From NCBI RefSeq assembly GCF_039614765.1, contig NZ_CP154879.1, positions 3,286,001-3,350,000 of the forward strand: 64,000 nt of DNA, read 5' to 3'. This document shows positions 35,612-42,985 of this stretch, piece by piece. The notes beneath the pieces were generated by a model that ran no database searches, was not told the origin of the DNA, and worked only from the letters and a program-made list of their open reading frames with translations. This stretch comes from Castellaniella sp. MT123. Lineage in GTDB: Bacteria > Pseudomonadota > Gammaproteobacteria > Burkholderiales > Burkholderiaceae_B. A program made the translations under genes and the position numbers. Numbering within the stretch: position 1 is the stretch's first letter; each line of letters opens with the position of its first letter.

Positions 35612-36688
35612 ATGAAACTTTCAGAGTTGGACATTGCCGCGGCTGCGGGATGTCTGCAGCAGTGGAAACACGTCAAATCGTCGGGCCGCTATCGCCTCGG
35701 GATGGCTGCTCACATCATTGCTGCCGCCGTCGATTCGCCGTACACAGAATCTCGCATCAATGCATTGATGGAGTCGGCGCTTTCGGGGGAGTTGGCTGTT
35801 TATCTTCCTGACGAACCCTCACAACGCTATAGACATGACCCGAATATTCCCGGCGCAGAGCTTCGACGCGTCACGATGGAGGCCAAACCGGAAGACCTCA
35901 ATGCGTGGATTCGCAGCCACGAGCCCGGCAACAAGTTCAGGTTTGAAAGGCCACCTGCTGAGGATGAATCTGATCCGCTGTGGAAGCGCGACCTCGCGCT
36001 GTGGAGAACGTTAAACCATGTACAGGCGGCATGTGTACTTATGGGGCTTGACCCGTACGATAGATCCAGTTACCTCAAGTCGGAACGAATGCGTGACACG
36101 GTGCTGAAAGCCATCGAGGATGGCGAGATCGAGTTTGAGCACAGCGGCATGGAGCGTGGAGATGTGATTCTCGCAAAGTCGCTCGCGGCCTGGTGCGACA
36201 GGAATGGTATCCCGTGGCCGCTGCCTTGGAACTTCGAGGAGACGCAGGAGGTCACCGAGGCGGAACTGCGGCATGAGAATAATAGTCTGCGGCGGAGCCT
36301 GACGGCAGCACAGGAAAAGGTCGAGCGTCTGGAGTCTGAAGTATCCGGTCTGAACTCCAGGATTTCCAGCGACAACGGCTATGTCGATAAATACGAGGCC
36401 AAAATACTCCGCCTGGAATCTGAGCTTGCCCAGGCCAAGATCAGTCATCCGAACGGCGATGCCACGTTCTCGACCGATCACAAACTGCTGAAGCAAATCG
36501 GTGCACTGGCCCTGCTGTTGTCGGAAAAATCGAGCAGGTACAAAAGCGGCGACAAGCCGAACGGCAGCCAGATTGCAGCCGGCGTGGATGACATAGTGAA
36601 GGCCATGCCAGACGCGAACGCACGCGGTCTTGGAGATTCCAGCATTCGCGCCAGTATCAGCGAGGGGCTGAAACTGTTGGCGAGTTGA
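35612..36688 (+). CDS. satellite protein with RYR-type N-terminal domain and coiled coil
   Basis: 358 residues. N-terminal domain (about 28-115) is homologous to that of the 31011 protein. The middle part (about 125-215: LALWRTLNHVQAACVLMGLDP, LAAWCDRNGIPWPLPW) looks like a second helical domain. Residues about 220-285 form a coiled coil (LRRSLTAAQEKVERLESEV), and the C-terminal 70 residues (LLKQIGALALLLSE ... GLGDSSIRASISEGL) form a conserved-looking helical domain. It immediately precedes the alpA operator region. Perhaps a regulatory or helper-sensing protein; that is inference. Confidence 0.7.
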   Translation: MKLSELDIAAAAGCLQQWKHVKSSGRYRLGMAAHIIAAAVDSPYTESRINALMESALSGELAVYLPDEPSQRYRHDPNIPGAELRRVTMEAKPEDLNAWIRSHEPGNKFRFERPPAEDESDPLWKRDLALWRTLNHVQAACVLMGLDPYDRSSYLKSERMRDTVLKAIEDGEIEFEHSGMERGDVILAKSLAAWCDRNGIPWPLPWNFEETQEVTEAELRHENNSLRRSLTAAQEKVERLESEVSGLNSRISSDNGYVDKYEAKILRLESELAQAKISHPNGDATFSTDHKLLKQIGALALLLSEKSSRYKSGDKPNGSQIAAGVDDIVKAMPDANARGLGDSSIRASISEGLKLLAS

Positions 36689-36690
36689 GT

Positions 36691-36735
36691 TTGCCAGTGG
36701 CAAAAACTTTTTGCCAAAACGTGCCACCTGGCAAG
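36691..36735 (+). promoter_or_regulatory. TTGCCA/TGGCAA operator cluster upstream of alpA
   Basis: Three sites lie in 45 bp: palindrome TTGCCAGTGGCAA (36691-36703), a half site TTGCCA (36711-36716) and palindrome TGCCA-CC-TGGCA (36722-36733). They begin 2 bp after the stop of the 35612 gene and end 57 bp before the alpA ATG, so they are well placed to control the alpA-rha-primase transcript. The binding protein is unknown. Confidence 0.7.
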
Positions 36736-36792
36736 AGGCGGTGCCCGTAATCAGTAGCCTATGTTCATGTTCAATTCCCATCGAGGGACAAC

Positions 36793-37074
36793 ATGACAAA
36801 GCAAGCTACACAAGCCGACACCCGGCGCATCACGCAGGCGCAAGCACGCGCCGCATATTCGGCCACCAGTATTGACGATGGCGACCGCCTCATCACAGAC
36901 CGCGAAGTGTCCCGCCTCTTGGGCGCTTCGCGTTCGTGGCCGTGGAAGCTGGTCCGTGATGGCCGGTTTCCGCAACCGATTCGACTCTCTGCACGTTGTA
37001 CGCGCTGGCGTCTGTCAGACGTGCGTGCCTATATGGCCGACCCCCAAGGCTGGGTCGCCAGCATGGGGGCCTGA
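36793..37074 (+). CDS. AlpA family transcriptional regulator
   Basis: 93 residues. Residues 33-90 (RLITDREVSRLLGASRSWPWKLV, FPQPIRLSARCTRWRLSDVRAYM) match the MerR-like AlpA HTH. An N-terminal 30-residue tail precedes it. In P4 and in Gram-negative PICIs, AlpA-type proteins activate the satellite's integration or replication genes; here it is first in the long plus-strand operon running to 42985. Expressed from the TTGCCA-controlled region. Confidence 0.9.
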   Translation: MTKQATQADTRRITQAQARAAYSATSIDDGDRLITDREVSRLLGASRSWPWKLVRDGRFPQPIRLSARCTRWRLSDVRAYMADPQGWVASMGA

Positions 37075-37079
37075 CCATC

Positions 37080-37760
37080 ATGCAGACGACCATGAAAATG
37101 GGCCGCGACTCCGGCAAGAGCGCGACCCCGACGACCGGGAAAGATTCTATCACCCTCTCGGGCACTGCGGCCGAACCACGCATCGATTCCCGCCAGCTCG
37201 CGCAGTACTTGGGTAATCAGCATGAAAGCGTCGTGAAGTTGCTGACCGCCTATGCGGATGACTTCCAGGAACTTGGGGTTTTCAGATTTCAAATCGGGAA
37301 ACCTGCCAGCGCTGCCGGCGGACGCCCCGAACGCTATGCCTTGCTGAACGAGGACCAGGCCTATCTGCTGCTGACCTACAGCCGCAACACCAAGCGCGTA
37401 CGTGAACTGAAGGTGCTCCTTGTCATGGCGTTTCGTGAGGCCCGCCAGCGCGTCGATTTGCACAGCGCCGAATACCTACCCACCTACCACGACCTGCACG
37501 ACGAGATCGCCCGGCTCGCCCGCAATTCCGGCAATGCGCGGTTCGTGCACCTGAACGTGAACCGCGCCATCAATCAGACGGTGGGGGTCGAATCCGGAAG
37601 CCGCAAGTACCTGAGCGTAGCGCGTCAGTCCATCTTGGTGGTGGCGCAGTCTATCGCGGCCCAAGCGATGGCCGGAGCGCACGGCCACCACGAAGGCTAC
37701 CAACGGGCCAAGGCCGCATTGCAGCGGCTGGAAACTGCCCTGATCGGGGGCGCTGCGTGA
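37080..37760 (+). CDS. Rha family phage regulatory protein
   Basis: 226 residues. The Rha domain (about 30-115: PRIDSRQLAQYLGNQHESVVKLL, RPERYALLNEDQAYLLLTYSRNT, VRELKVLLVMAFREAR) is well conserved. The C-terminal part may bind DNA. Rha proteins interfere with phage growth in some hosts (phi80, P22). ATG 37080 is 6 bp after alpA stops. Its stop overlaps the next ATG (TGATG). Confidence 0.88.
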   Translation: MQTTMKMGRDSGKSATPTTGKDSITLSGTAAEPRIDSRQLAQYLGNQHESVVKLLTAYADDFQELGVFRFQIGKPASAAGGRPERYALLNEDQAYLLLTYSRNTKRVRELKVLLVMAFREARQRVDLHSAEYLPTYHDLHDEIARLARNSGNARFVHLNVNRAINQTVGVESGSRKYLSVARQSILVVAQSIAAQAMAGAHGHHEGYQRAKAALQRLETALIGGAA

Positions 37761-37999
37761 TGCCGACCGACAACCGCTCCACCAGTGCCGACAGCCAGCG
37801 CGCGCGGATCATGCAGGCGCTCACCACCGGCCCCAAGACCAGCTATGAACTGCGGCGCATCGGCTGCTACCAGTGCCCCACCCGCGTCCTGGAGTTACGG
37901 CGCATGGGCCACGACATCCGCACCCAGCGCGTGAGCATCTGGGATGCGGACGGCTACCGTCATTGCGGCGTGGCGCTGTATTCGCTGGGGGGCGTGTGA
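37760..37999 (+). CDS. winged-helix protein (HTH_39-like)
   Basis: 79 residues. RARIMQALTTGPKTSYELRRIGCYQCPTRVLELRR-type pattern of a winged HTH, followed by a wing (GHDIRTQRVSIWDADGYRH). Such proteins are common in phage early operons. Overlaps the rha stop (TGATG), and its own stop overlaps the next ATG at 37999. Confidence 0.75.
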   Translation: MPTDNRSTSADSQRARIMQALTTGPKTSYELRRIGCYQCPTRVLELRRMGHDIRTQRVSIWDADGYRHCGVALYSLGGV

Positions 38000-38226
38000 T
38001 GGACAACGCCATGACCAAACACGAGGGATTCATTCTCGACACTGTGCTGCCCGTCATCATGGGGCAGGCCCGTGCCTTGAACTGCGACCCCCTGGAAGCG
38101 GCATTGGCTGTATTCATGTCGCTGGGTACGCTGCTGCTGACCCGTGGCTATACCCCTGATTCCCTATTGCAGGCGATCCGGGCCAGCGCAGCAACCACCC
38201 ATGACGCACCGGGGGGCCTGCAATGA
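37999..38226 (+). CDS. hypothetical small protein
   Basis: 75 residues, mainly helical and acidic-to-neutral (LDTVLPVIMGQARALNCDPLEAALAVFMSLG within it). No family recognised. Coupled by a TGATG overlap to the upstream gene and ending just before the C4-like RNA region. Confidence 0.65.
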   Translation: MDNAMTKHEGFILDTVLPVIMGQARALNCDPLEAALAVFMSLGTLLLTRGYTPDSLLQAIRASAATTHDAPGGLQ

Positions 38227-38321
38227 TGCGACTTGCACAACCCTGCGTGGTGCCTCAGAATATCCCTGTGCCGAAAACAACCGGCACCGGGTTTAGCAGC
38301 CTGTTTTGCTTACGGCGAGTG

Positions 38322-38469
38322 AACCGCCGCCCCATGGCGGTTTTTCATTTGCAAGCCATGTCACCTATGGGCGGCAGTGGCGGGGGTGCCTTCGGGCACG
38401 CTGGTACTCGTAAGCGCCAGTCTGCTAACCCCGCCATTTGCTGCCCACCATCGTTTAGCAGCGATGTGG
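38322..38469 (+). ncRNA. C4-like antisense RNA region
   Basis: AACCGCC/GGCGGTT (38322-38342) followed by TTT is an upstream hairpin. The core runs 38369-38446: GGGCGGCAG pairs with TTGCTGCCC and GGCGGGG with CCCCGCC. These enclose a GTGCC-TTCG-GGCAC hairpin (38386-38399) and a CTGG...CCAG hairpin (38401-38420). A further hairpin CATCG...CGATG (38449-38465) follows. This three-way layout matches the C4 antisense RNA of P1/P7/P4-type elements, which controls the gene downstream. GTTTAGCAGC occurs both before (38291-38300) and after the core (38453-38462). Continuous reading frames over it (from 38223) are probably not translated. Confidence 0.65.
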
Positions 38470-38498
38470 GCGGTTCAACCGCTTACGGAGGCCATGAC

Positions 38499-38888
38499 AT
38501 GGCTGCATTACCCATCCCTGCGCGTTCTGCGCAAACCTTCCCCCAAACCGAAAAAGCGGCCCGCCGTGCTGCGCGGCAATGGTTCGCTGGCGCTACCCGG
38601 CCATCCCTGGCTTGCTGGCGCGATGATCGCCGCAGCGCCCATTGTTCCGGCTTGCCTGCGGTCCATGGCCGTGCGGATGTCTTCAATCAGGCATTTGCCC
38701 AGGAACTGGCCACCATCATTGCTGACGGCTGCACGGGATCGATTCCGACAGCTGCCGCAGTAGCCGCTGGTGAAGTCCTGAATGCTTCGGGTGCGGATGT
38801 TTCGGTGACCCCTGGCCGCTTTGCCTGGGAAGACGGCAGCGAACAGCGCGGCTACCTGATCATCTTCAAAGGGGGCCGTCATGAATAG
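38499..38888 (+). CDS. hypothetical protein downstream of C4-like RNA
   Basis: 129 residues from ATG 38499, with GGAGG (38487-38491) 7 bases upstream. A second ATG at 38494 opens another frame (to 38763) but with only 2 bases of spacing. The C-terminal part (FNQAFAQELATIIADGCTG, GEVLNASGADVSVTPG, QRGYLIIFKGG) looks protein-like; the N-terminal part is basic and low complexity. Position matches ash/icd-type genes controlled by C4 RNA. Overlaps the next gene by 8 bp. Confidence 0.6.
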   Translation: MAALPIPARSAQTFPQTEKAARRAARQWFAGATRPSLACWRDDRRSAHCSGLPAVHGRADVFNQAFAQELATIIADGCTGSIPTAAAVAAGEVLNASGADVSVTPGRFAWEDGSEQRGYLIIFKGGRHE

Positions 38889-39120
38889 CCAGATCCTCAA
38901 TGCCCGTACCCCCGGCACCACGCTATGGCGTTTTCACGGTTACCGCAAATCAGCAGCTGGCTTTGTTTGCGAAGTGATCACCCCCGACGGCACGCACATT
39001 CATGAGCCCCTGGTGCTGTTCGTTCGGAACGTCTCGGGTCGAGACGAATGGGATAACGATCCTGAGGACATTGCGGCCATGCTGGAGCTGGCTCGTGTGA
39101 GGGGGATGCGTCATGAGTAA
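38881..39120 (+). CDS. hypothetical small protein
   Basis: 79 residues, beta-rich N-terminal half (TTLWRFHGYRKSAAGFVCEVI) and acidic helical C-terminus (DPEDIAAMLELARVRG). Tightly overlapped on both sides. No family recognised. Confidence 0.65.
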   Translation: MNSQILNARTPGTTLWRFHGYRKSAAGFVCEVITPDGTHIHEPLVLFVRNVSGRDEWDNDPEDIAAMLELARVRGMRHE

Positions 39121-39325
39121 GCAACTTGAACAGGTCCGCCTCTTCGCCAATCGGATCGAGGAACAACGGGAAGGCGTCATGTCCATGCTGGCCGGGGTCA
39201 GTGCGCTTCTCGGTTCGGGCGATACGTTCAATGCCGTGAATCTGCTGGTGCAGGCCATGGATTACCTGGGTGACACGGCAAGCCTACAGGCGTTGCGCAA
39301 AGCGGCGGGGGGCGGCAATGACTGA
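39113..39325 (+). CDS. hypothetical small helical protein
   Basis: 70 residues, almost all amphipathic helix (LEQVRLFANRIEEQREGVM, FNAVNLLVQAMDYLG). Starts inside the preceding gene and overlaps the primase start by 8 bp. Unknown. Confidence 0.65.
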   Translation: MSKQLEQVRLFANRIEEQREGVMSMLAGVSALLGSGDTFNAVNLLVQAMDYLGDTASLQALRKAAGGGND

Positions 39326-40265
39326 TTACCGATCTCTGCAATCCGCCCTGGCCGCCGGCGGCCTGATCCCCGGTGACATCGAGGCGGGGAGTCTGCGCCG
39401 ATGCCGGGTTGAGGGCGACCGATCAGGGAAAAAGTCGGGCGCGTATCGGCTGTTCGATGATGAGGTGGCGACCTGCATTTGGTGGAACTGGAAAACCTCA
39501 GCCACGGGCGTATGGGTGTCATCCGAGCGCCCCCTATCGGATGCCGACCGCAGCCGGCACCGGCAATTGATTGAGCAGGCCAAGCGGGAGCGCCAACAAG
39601 CGCAGGCTACCGAGTGGAAGCGCAACCGGGAGTACCTAACCCGGCTGTGGGGCCGCGCCCAGCCCCTGACGGCTTCATGTGTGGGGGGTGTCTACCTGGA
39701 TCGGCGCGGGCTGGATGTGCCGGTCACCGACGCATTGCGGTTCGTGCCGAAGCTCGACTATTGGCATGACGCGGTGCTGCTGGGCGCCTTCCCGGCCATG
39801 CTGGCGGCCGTCACCGACCAGGCCGGGGTGCTAGTGAATGTGCATCGTACCTACCTGTCATCGGATGGCCACAAGGCTGACGTGCCGGCCGTGAAGAAAC
39901 TGTGTAAGTCGGCGGGGGTGATGGCGGGCGCGTCCATCAAGTTGGGCGCGCCGGTCCTGCGACCCGATGGCAGGCCCGGTCTTGGCATTGCGGAGGGCAT
40001 TGAGACGGCGATCGCTGCCAGCATCCTCTTCGGAGTGCCCACCTGGTCCTGCATCTCGGCGCACGGCTTGGAGACGTTCACCCCGCCGCCAGAGGTTCGC
40101 AACTTATATGTGTTCGCGGACCACGATGAAAGCGGCGTTGGCCAGCACGCAGCGCGGAAAGTTGCGCCGCGGCTGGCGGCTCAGGGCCTCACGGTGCGCA
40201 TTCTCATGCCGGACGCGGTGGGGGATTGGAGCGATGAATTGCAGGTTCGGAGGGCGATTGTATGA
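39318..40265 (+). CDS. Toprim-domain primase-like protein
   Basis: 315 residues. Toprim motifs are clear in the C-terminal half: LGIAEGIETAIAASILFG (catalytic Glu), then LYVFADHDESGVGQHAA (D-x-D-x-SG) and a final SDELQ acidic patch. The N-terminal half (VATCIWWNWKTSATGVW; LTRLWGRAQPLT; YLDRRGLDVP) matches the DUF7146-type region found before Toprim in satellite primases; no CHC2 zinc motif is visible. ATGA overlap couples it to the DUF3987 gene. Together they likely prime and unwind at the origin-like repeats. Confidence 0.88.
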   Translation: MTDYRSLQSALAAGGLIPGDIEAGSLRRCRVEGDRSGKKSGAYRLFDDEVATCIWWNWKTSATGVWVSSERPLSDADRSRHRQLIEQAKRERQQAQATEWKRNREYLTRLWGRAQPLTASCVGGVYLDRRGLDVPVTDALRFVPKLDYWHDAVLLGAFPAMLAAVTDQAGVLVNVHRTYLSSDGHKADVPAVKKLCKSAGVMAGASIKLGAPVLRPDGRPGLGIAEGIETAIAASILFGVPTWSCISAHGLETFTPPPEVRNLYVFADHDESGVGQHAARKVAPRLAAQGLTVRILMPDAVGDWSDELQVRRAIV

Positions 40266-41818
40266 GCGAAGCATTGCTGGTTGATCCCGCTAGCGTAAGC
40301 GGCGGTTTGCTGGATGCTGATTCTGCGCAGTCCACTATGGACGTGACGCCGCAGCCGCTGCCGAGCTTGCCAGCTGTGCCTGATTTCCCATTGGAGTTGC
40401 TGCCGAACGATTTGATGGCGTGGATCGGTGATGCTGCCGACCGCGCGAAATTTCGTCCTGACTTTGCAGCGGTGGCATGCATGTCGGCATTGGGAAGTGT
40501 GATTGGGCGCAAATTAGGTATTCGCCTCAAGCGGCGCGATGACTGGACGGAGTACGCAAATGTCTGGGGGGCGCTGATCGGCCCACCTTCCGCGCTCAAG
40601 TCCCCCGCCATGCGTGCGGCGCTCAAACCATTCAAGGCATTGCAGGCGGCTGCGGACGCTGACCACGCGCAGGCTTTGAAGGACTACACGGTAGAGGCCG
40701 AGACCTTCAAGTTGCGCAAAAAGGCGCGGAAAGATCGTGCCTCAAAGGCACTTAGATCTGATCCTGATGCCGACGTCGACTTGGCCGACTTGGAGCCGCC
40801 AGAAGAGCCGGTTGCCCGTACATACTGGACCTCAAATGTCAACGAGGCGAGCTTGGGCGTGCTGCTGGAAAAAAAACCGAATGGCCTCTTGATCGAGCGC
40901 GACGAAGTCACGTCGTTACTCGCGGGCTTGGAAGATGATCAGCGCGCCGACCTGCGCGGCATGTTGCTCTCGGGCTGGTCTGGCAATGAAGGCTACCGAT
41001 TTGACCGCATAGGGCGCGACGTCACCTACTTGCCGAAATTCGCCGTGTCACTGGTGGGCGGCATCCAGCCCGGGCCGCTCGAGCGGTATGTGCGCAGCGC
41101 CTTTTCTGGCGAGCGCGCCGACGGACTCTTGCAGCGATTCCAGCTCCTCACCTGGCCGGACGCCGAGGATTTCAAGTACGAAGACCGCTACCCTGACGGT
41201 GACGCCCGCAAAGCTGCGGCCGCGCTTTTTGAGCGTGCCGACACGTTCGACCCGGAGGCGATTGGTAGTCACGACAACTATGGCGATGAACCGCCGTTCG
41301 TGCGGCTCTCTGACGGTGCCCAGGCCCTTTTCGTCGAATGGTACACGGTCTTCATGAAGGAGCGCCGCCAGGTTGAAGGTGAGGGAGTTGAAAGTGGTCC
41401 CTTATCCGCACACTTTGGAAAGTACCCTGGTCTCCTGGGCAAGCTCGCACTCATCCTGCACGTTGCCGACGACGGCGCGGCGCGCATGGTCTCTGAGATC
41501 ACAATGACAAAAGCCCTTGCGTGGTTGCAGTACCTGGAGCCTCACGCGCGGCGGGTGTACCACGTCGTGGATGTTCCGGAGACCGGGGCTGCAAGACTGC
41601 TGCTCGCTCGCTTGCAGAGTGGCGCACTGCCTACAACCTTCAAGTCGTGGCAAATCTCGCGCAAGTGCTGGCATGGCTTAGGCGATGCAGCCGTGGTCAA
41701 ACGTGCCTGTCGGTTGCTTCATGAGTACGGATGGCTCATCGAGCTTGAGGCGGGCGGCGCCACTGGCGGGCGGCCTGCCGATCCGGTGTATGCGGTTTCA
41801 CCGGCCGTAAGGGTGTAG
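40262..41818 (+). CDS. DUF3987 helicase-like replication protein
   Basis: 518 residues. The DUF3987 core spans about residues 40-470: ELLPNDLMAWIGDAADRAKFRPDF, the degenerate Walker A GPPSALKSPAMRAAL, a Lys-rich coiled region, then ERDEVTSLLAGLE and LLSGWSGNEGYRFDRIGRD. Family members accompany phage/plasmid primases and are thought to act as replicative helicases, though the P-loop is atypical. The C-terminal part (LASCHEYGWLIELE-like wing) may bind DNA. Follows the Toprim gene with a 4-bp overlap. Confidence 0.85.
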   Translation: MSEALLVDPASVSGGLLDADSAQSTMDVTPQPLPSLPAVPDFPLELLPNDLMAWIGDAADRAKFRPDFAAVACMSALGSVIGRKLGIRLKRRDDWTEYANVWGALIGPPSALKSPAMRAALKPFKALQAAADADHAQALKDYTVEAETFKLRKKARKDRASKALRSDPDADVDLADLEPPEEPVARTYWTSNVNEASLGVLLEKKPNGLLIERDEVTSLLAGLEDDQRADLRGMLLSGWSGNEGYRFDRIGRDVTYLPKFAVSLVGGIQPGPLERYVRSAFSGERADGLLQRFQLLTWPDAEDFKYEDRYPDGDARKAAAALFERADTFDPEAIGSHDNYGDEPPFVRLSDGAQALFVEWYTVFMKERRQVEGEGVESGPLSAHFGKYPGLLGKLALILHVADDGAARMVSEITMTKALAWLQYLEPHARRVYHVVDVPETGAARLLLARLQSGALPTTFKSWQISRKCWHGLGDAAVVKRACRLLHEYGWLIELEAGGATGGRPADPVYAVSPAVRV

Positions 41819-41821
41819 TCG

Positions 41822-42361
41822 ATGAAAGACTATCTCGCGCTGCTGGGTACCCTGAATCAGAAAAGGTACGCGCTAAATGGCGACTGCGTAAACCGTGCAA
41901 AGGACTTTACCCAGTTTGCGCAGTTGCCACCTAGCACAGAAAAAAGTGATTTCCAGGGGCCAGACGGTAAGTCAGCAATCCCGGCTGCATCTCCAGACGA
42001 GGCCTTTACCCAGTTTGCGCAGTTGCCCCTTAGTGCAAAAAAAGTGAATGTGCACGCCGTCGTGGACCTTGCGAAACCAGGCACCGGGTCGGTTGCGACG
42101 ACTGCGGTGGCCACGGTGAATGACTCGTCGCTACGCACCCAGGTACGCACGGATATGGCGGTCGGCAGGTCAGCTATCCCGCGATCTGATCTAGCTCGCG
42201 CCATCAAGTGGCGCCCCGTGGCGGACGCCTATTATCGGCACCATTTCGGATGTCTCCAATGCATTGCGGCCGGCCAAAACGAGCATCTGGTCCGCTGCTT
42301 CACCGGCATGCTCCTGTGGGATGCGCTACAGAGCAGCCATTCGCAAGACACAGGAGGGTAA
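41822..42361 (+). CDS. repeat-containing protein with C-terminal Cys/His motif; gene carries origin-type boxes
   Basis: 179 residues. Two copies of FTQFAQLP (about residues 31 and 62) are encoded exactly where 24-bp boxes lie on the complementary strand. Residues 1-110 look low complexity. The C-terminus (WRPVADAYYRHHFGCLQCIAAGQ ... RCFTGMLLWDAL) has a CxxC/Cys zinc-like motif common in phage early proteins. It begins 3 bp after the DUF3987 stop. The coding sequence therefore doubles as a cis-acting site. Confidence 0.7.
   Translation: MKDYLALLGTLNQKRYALNGDCVNRAKDFTQFAQLPPSTEKSDFQGPDGKSAIPAASPDEAFTQFAQLPLSAKKVNVHAVVDLAKPGTGSVATTAVATVNDSSLRTQVRTDMAVGRSAIPRSDLARAIKWRPVADAYYRHHFGCLQCIAAGQNEHLVRCFTGMLLWDALQSSHSQDTGG
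41882..42024 (-). repeat. inverted 24-bp origin-type boxes
   Basis: On the minus strand 41902-41925 reads AACTGCGCA, AACTGGGTA, AAGTCC, identical to 28366-28389. 42001-42024 is the same with one change (AAGGCC). A diverged copy on the plus strand (41882-41905) overlaps the first, making an inverted pair centred near 41903. The exact pair is 13.5 kb apart and in opposite orientation. Confidence 0.7.
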
Positions 42362-42366
42362 GCGCG

Positions 42367-42702
42367 ATGATTGACGCATTGATACAGGGCAAGCTCTACG
42401 GGACACCCAAGACTGGCATCGGGAAGAATAGCAACCCCTATACCACGGCGCTGCTGCGCGTGGCGACGGCGGCCGGGGACATGCTCATGTGCAGCGTCAT
42501 CTGCTTTGACGAGGCCGCGCAGTGCGTCCTGCAGGCGCTTGGCGATGGTGACTCAGTGGCGGTGACCGGCACCCTAACCCCGAAGGTCTACCAGGCGAAG
42601 GATGGTACATCGAGGCCAGCCCTGGATCTAGTGGCGCAGGCGGTAATGACGCCGTACCAGGTCACGCGCAAGCGGCAGGCGGTGGAGCAGATCCATGAAT
42701 GA
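42367..42702 (+). CDS. single-stranded DNA-binding (OB-fold) protein
   Basis: 111 residues. The pattern MIDALIQGKLYGTPKTGIGKNSNPY, then MLMCSVICFDEAAQCVLQALGDGDSVAVTGTL, matches small phage SSB-like OB folds (G-x-V-x-G-T). No acidic C-terminal tail of the canonical SSB. ATG 42367 is 5 bp after the previous stop. Belongs to the replication module. Confidence 0.82.
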   Translation: MIDALIQGKLYGTPKTGIGKNSNPYTTALLRVATAAGDMLMCSVICFDEAAQCVLQALGDGDSVAVTGTLTPKVYQAKDGTSRPALDLVAQAVMTPYQVTRKRQAVEQIHE

Positions 42703-42985
42703 TTTGATGATCGCCTGTCCCACCGGCAAGCAACGAAGCGACGGTGACCCCGCTATGCGGGTATTGCTGCTGGCGATGCGCTGGGCACGGGCACGGGATG
42801 CGCGTCTGGTGGCGCAGAAAGCAAAGCGGGATGCAGAGGGGCGCGGCATTCTCTATGCCATGCGATCCGGTACCGATCAGACACTGACGGCAACACGGCG
42901 TGAAGAAGCACGGGCCAAGCGGCTGCTACTGGCTGCGTGCAAGACGATGATGGCGAGCCAACAGGTGGACGTAATCGATGTGTGA
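42695..42985 (+). CDS. hypothetical basic protein
   Basis: 96 residues, helical and Arg/Lys/Ala-rich (MRVLLLAMRWARARDARLVAQ). It ends the replication operon and is followed by the cos-like region. Overlaps the SSB gene by 8 bp. Unknown function; DNA-binding is plausible from charge. Confidence 0.65.
   Translation: MNDLMIACPTGKQRSDGDPAMRVLLLAMRWARARDARLVAQKAKRDAEGRGILYAMRSGTDQTLTATRREEARAKRLLLAACKTMMASQQVDVIDV

Noticed and set aside
38223-38498. Continuous reading frame upstream of ATG 38499, across the C4-like RNA
   Set aside because: The frame is open but the DNA folds into a C4-like structure and a strong ribosome-binding site stands just before 38499; the peptide is low complexity.
38377-38763. 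Alternative frame using ATG 38494
   Set aside because: Only 2 bases separate GGAGG from this ATG, and the protein is strongly basic without structure-like pattern; ATG 38499 fits better. Not fully excluded.
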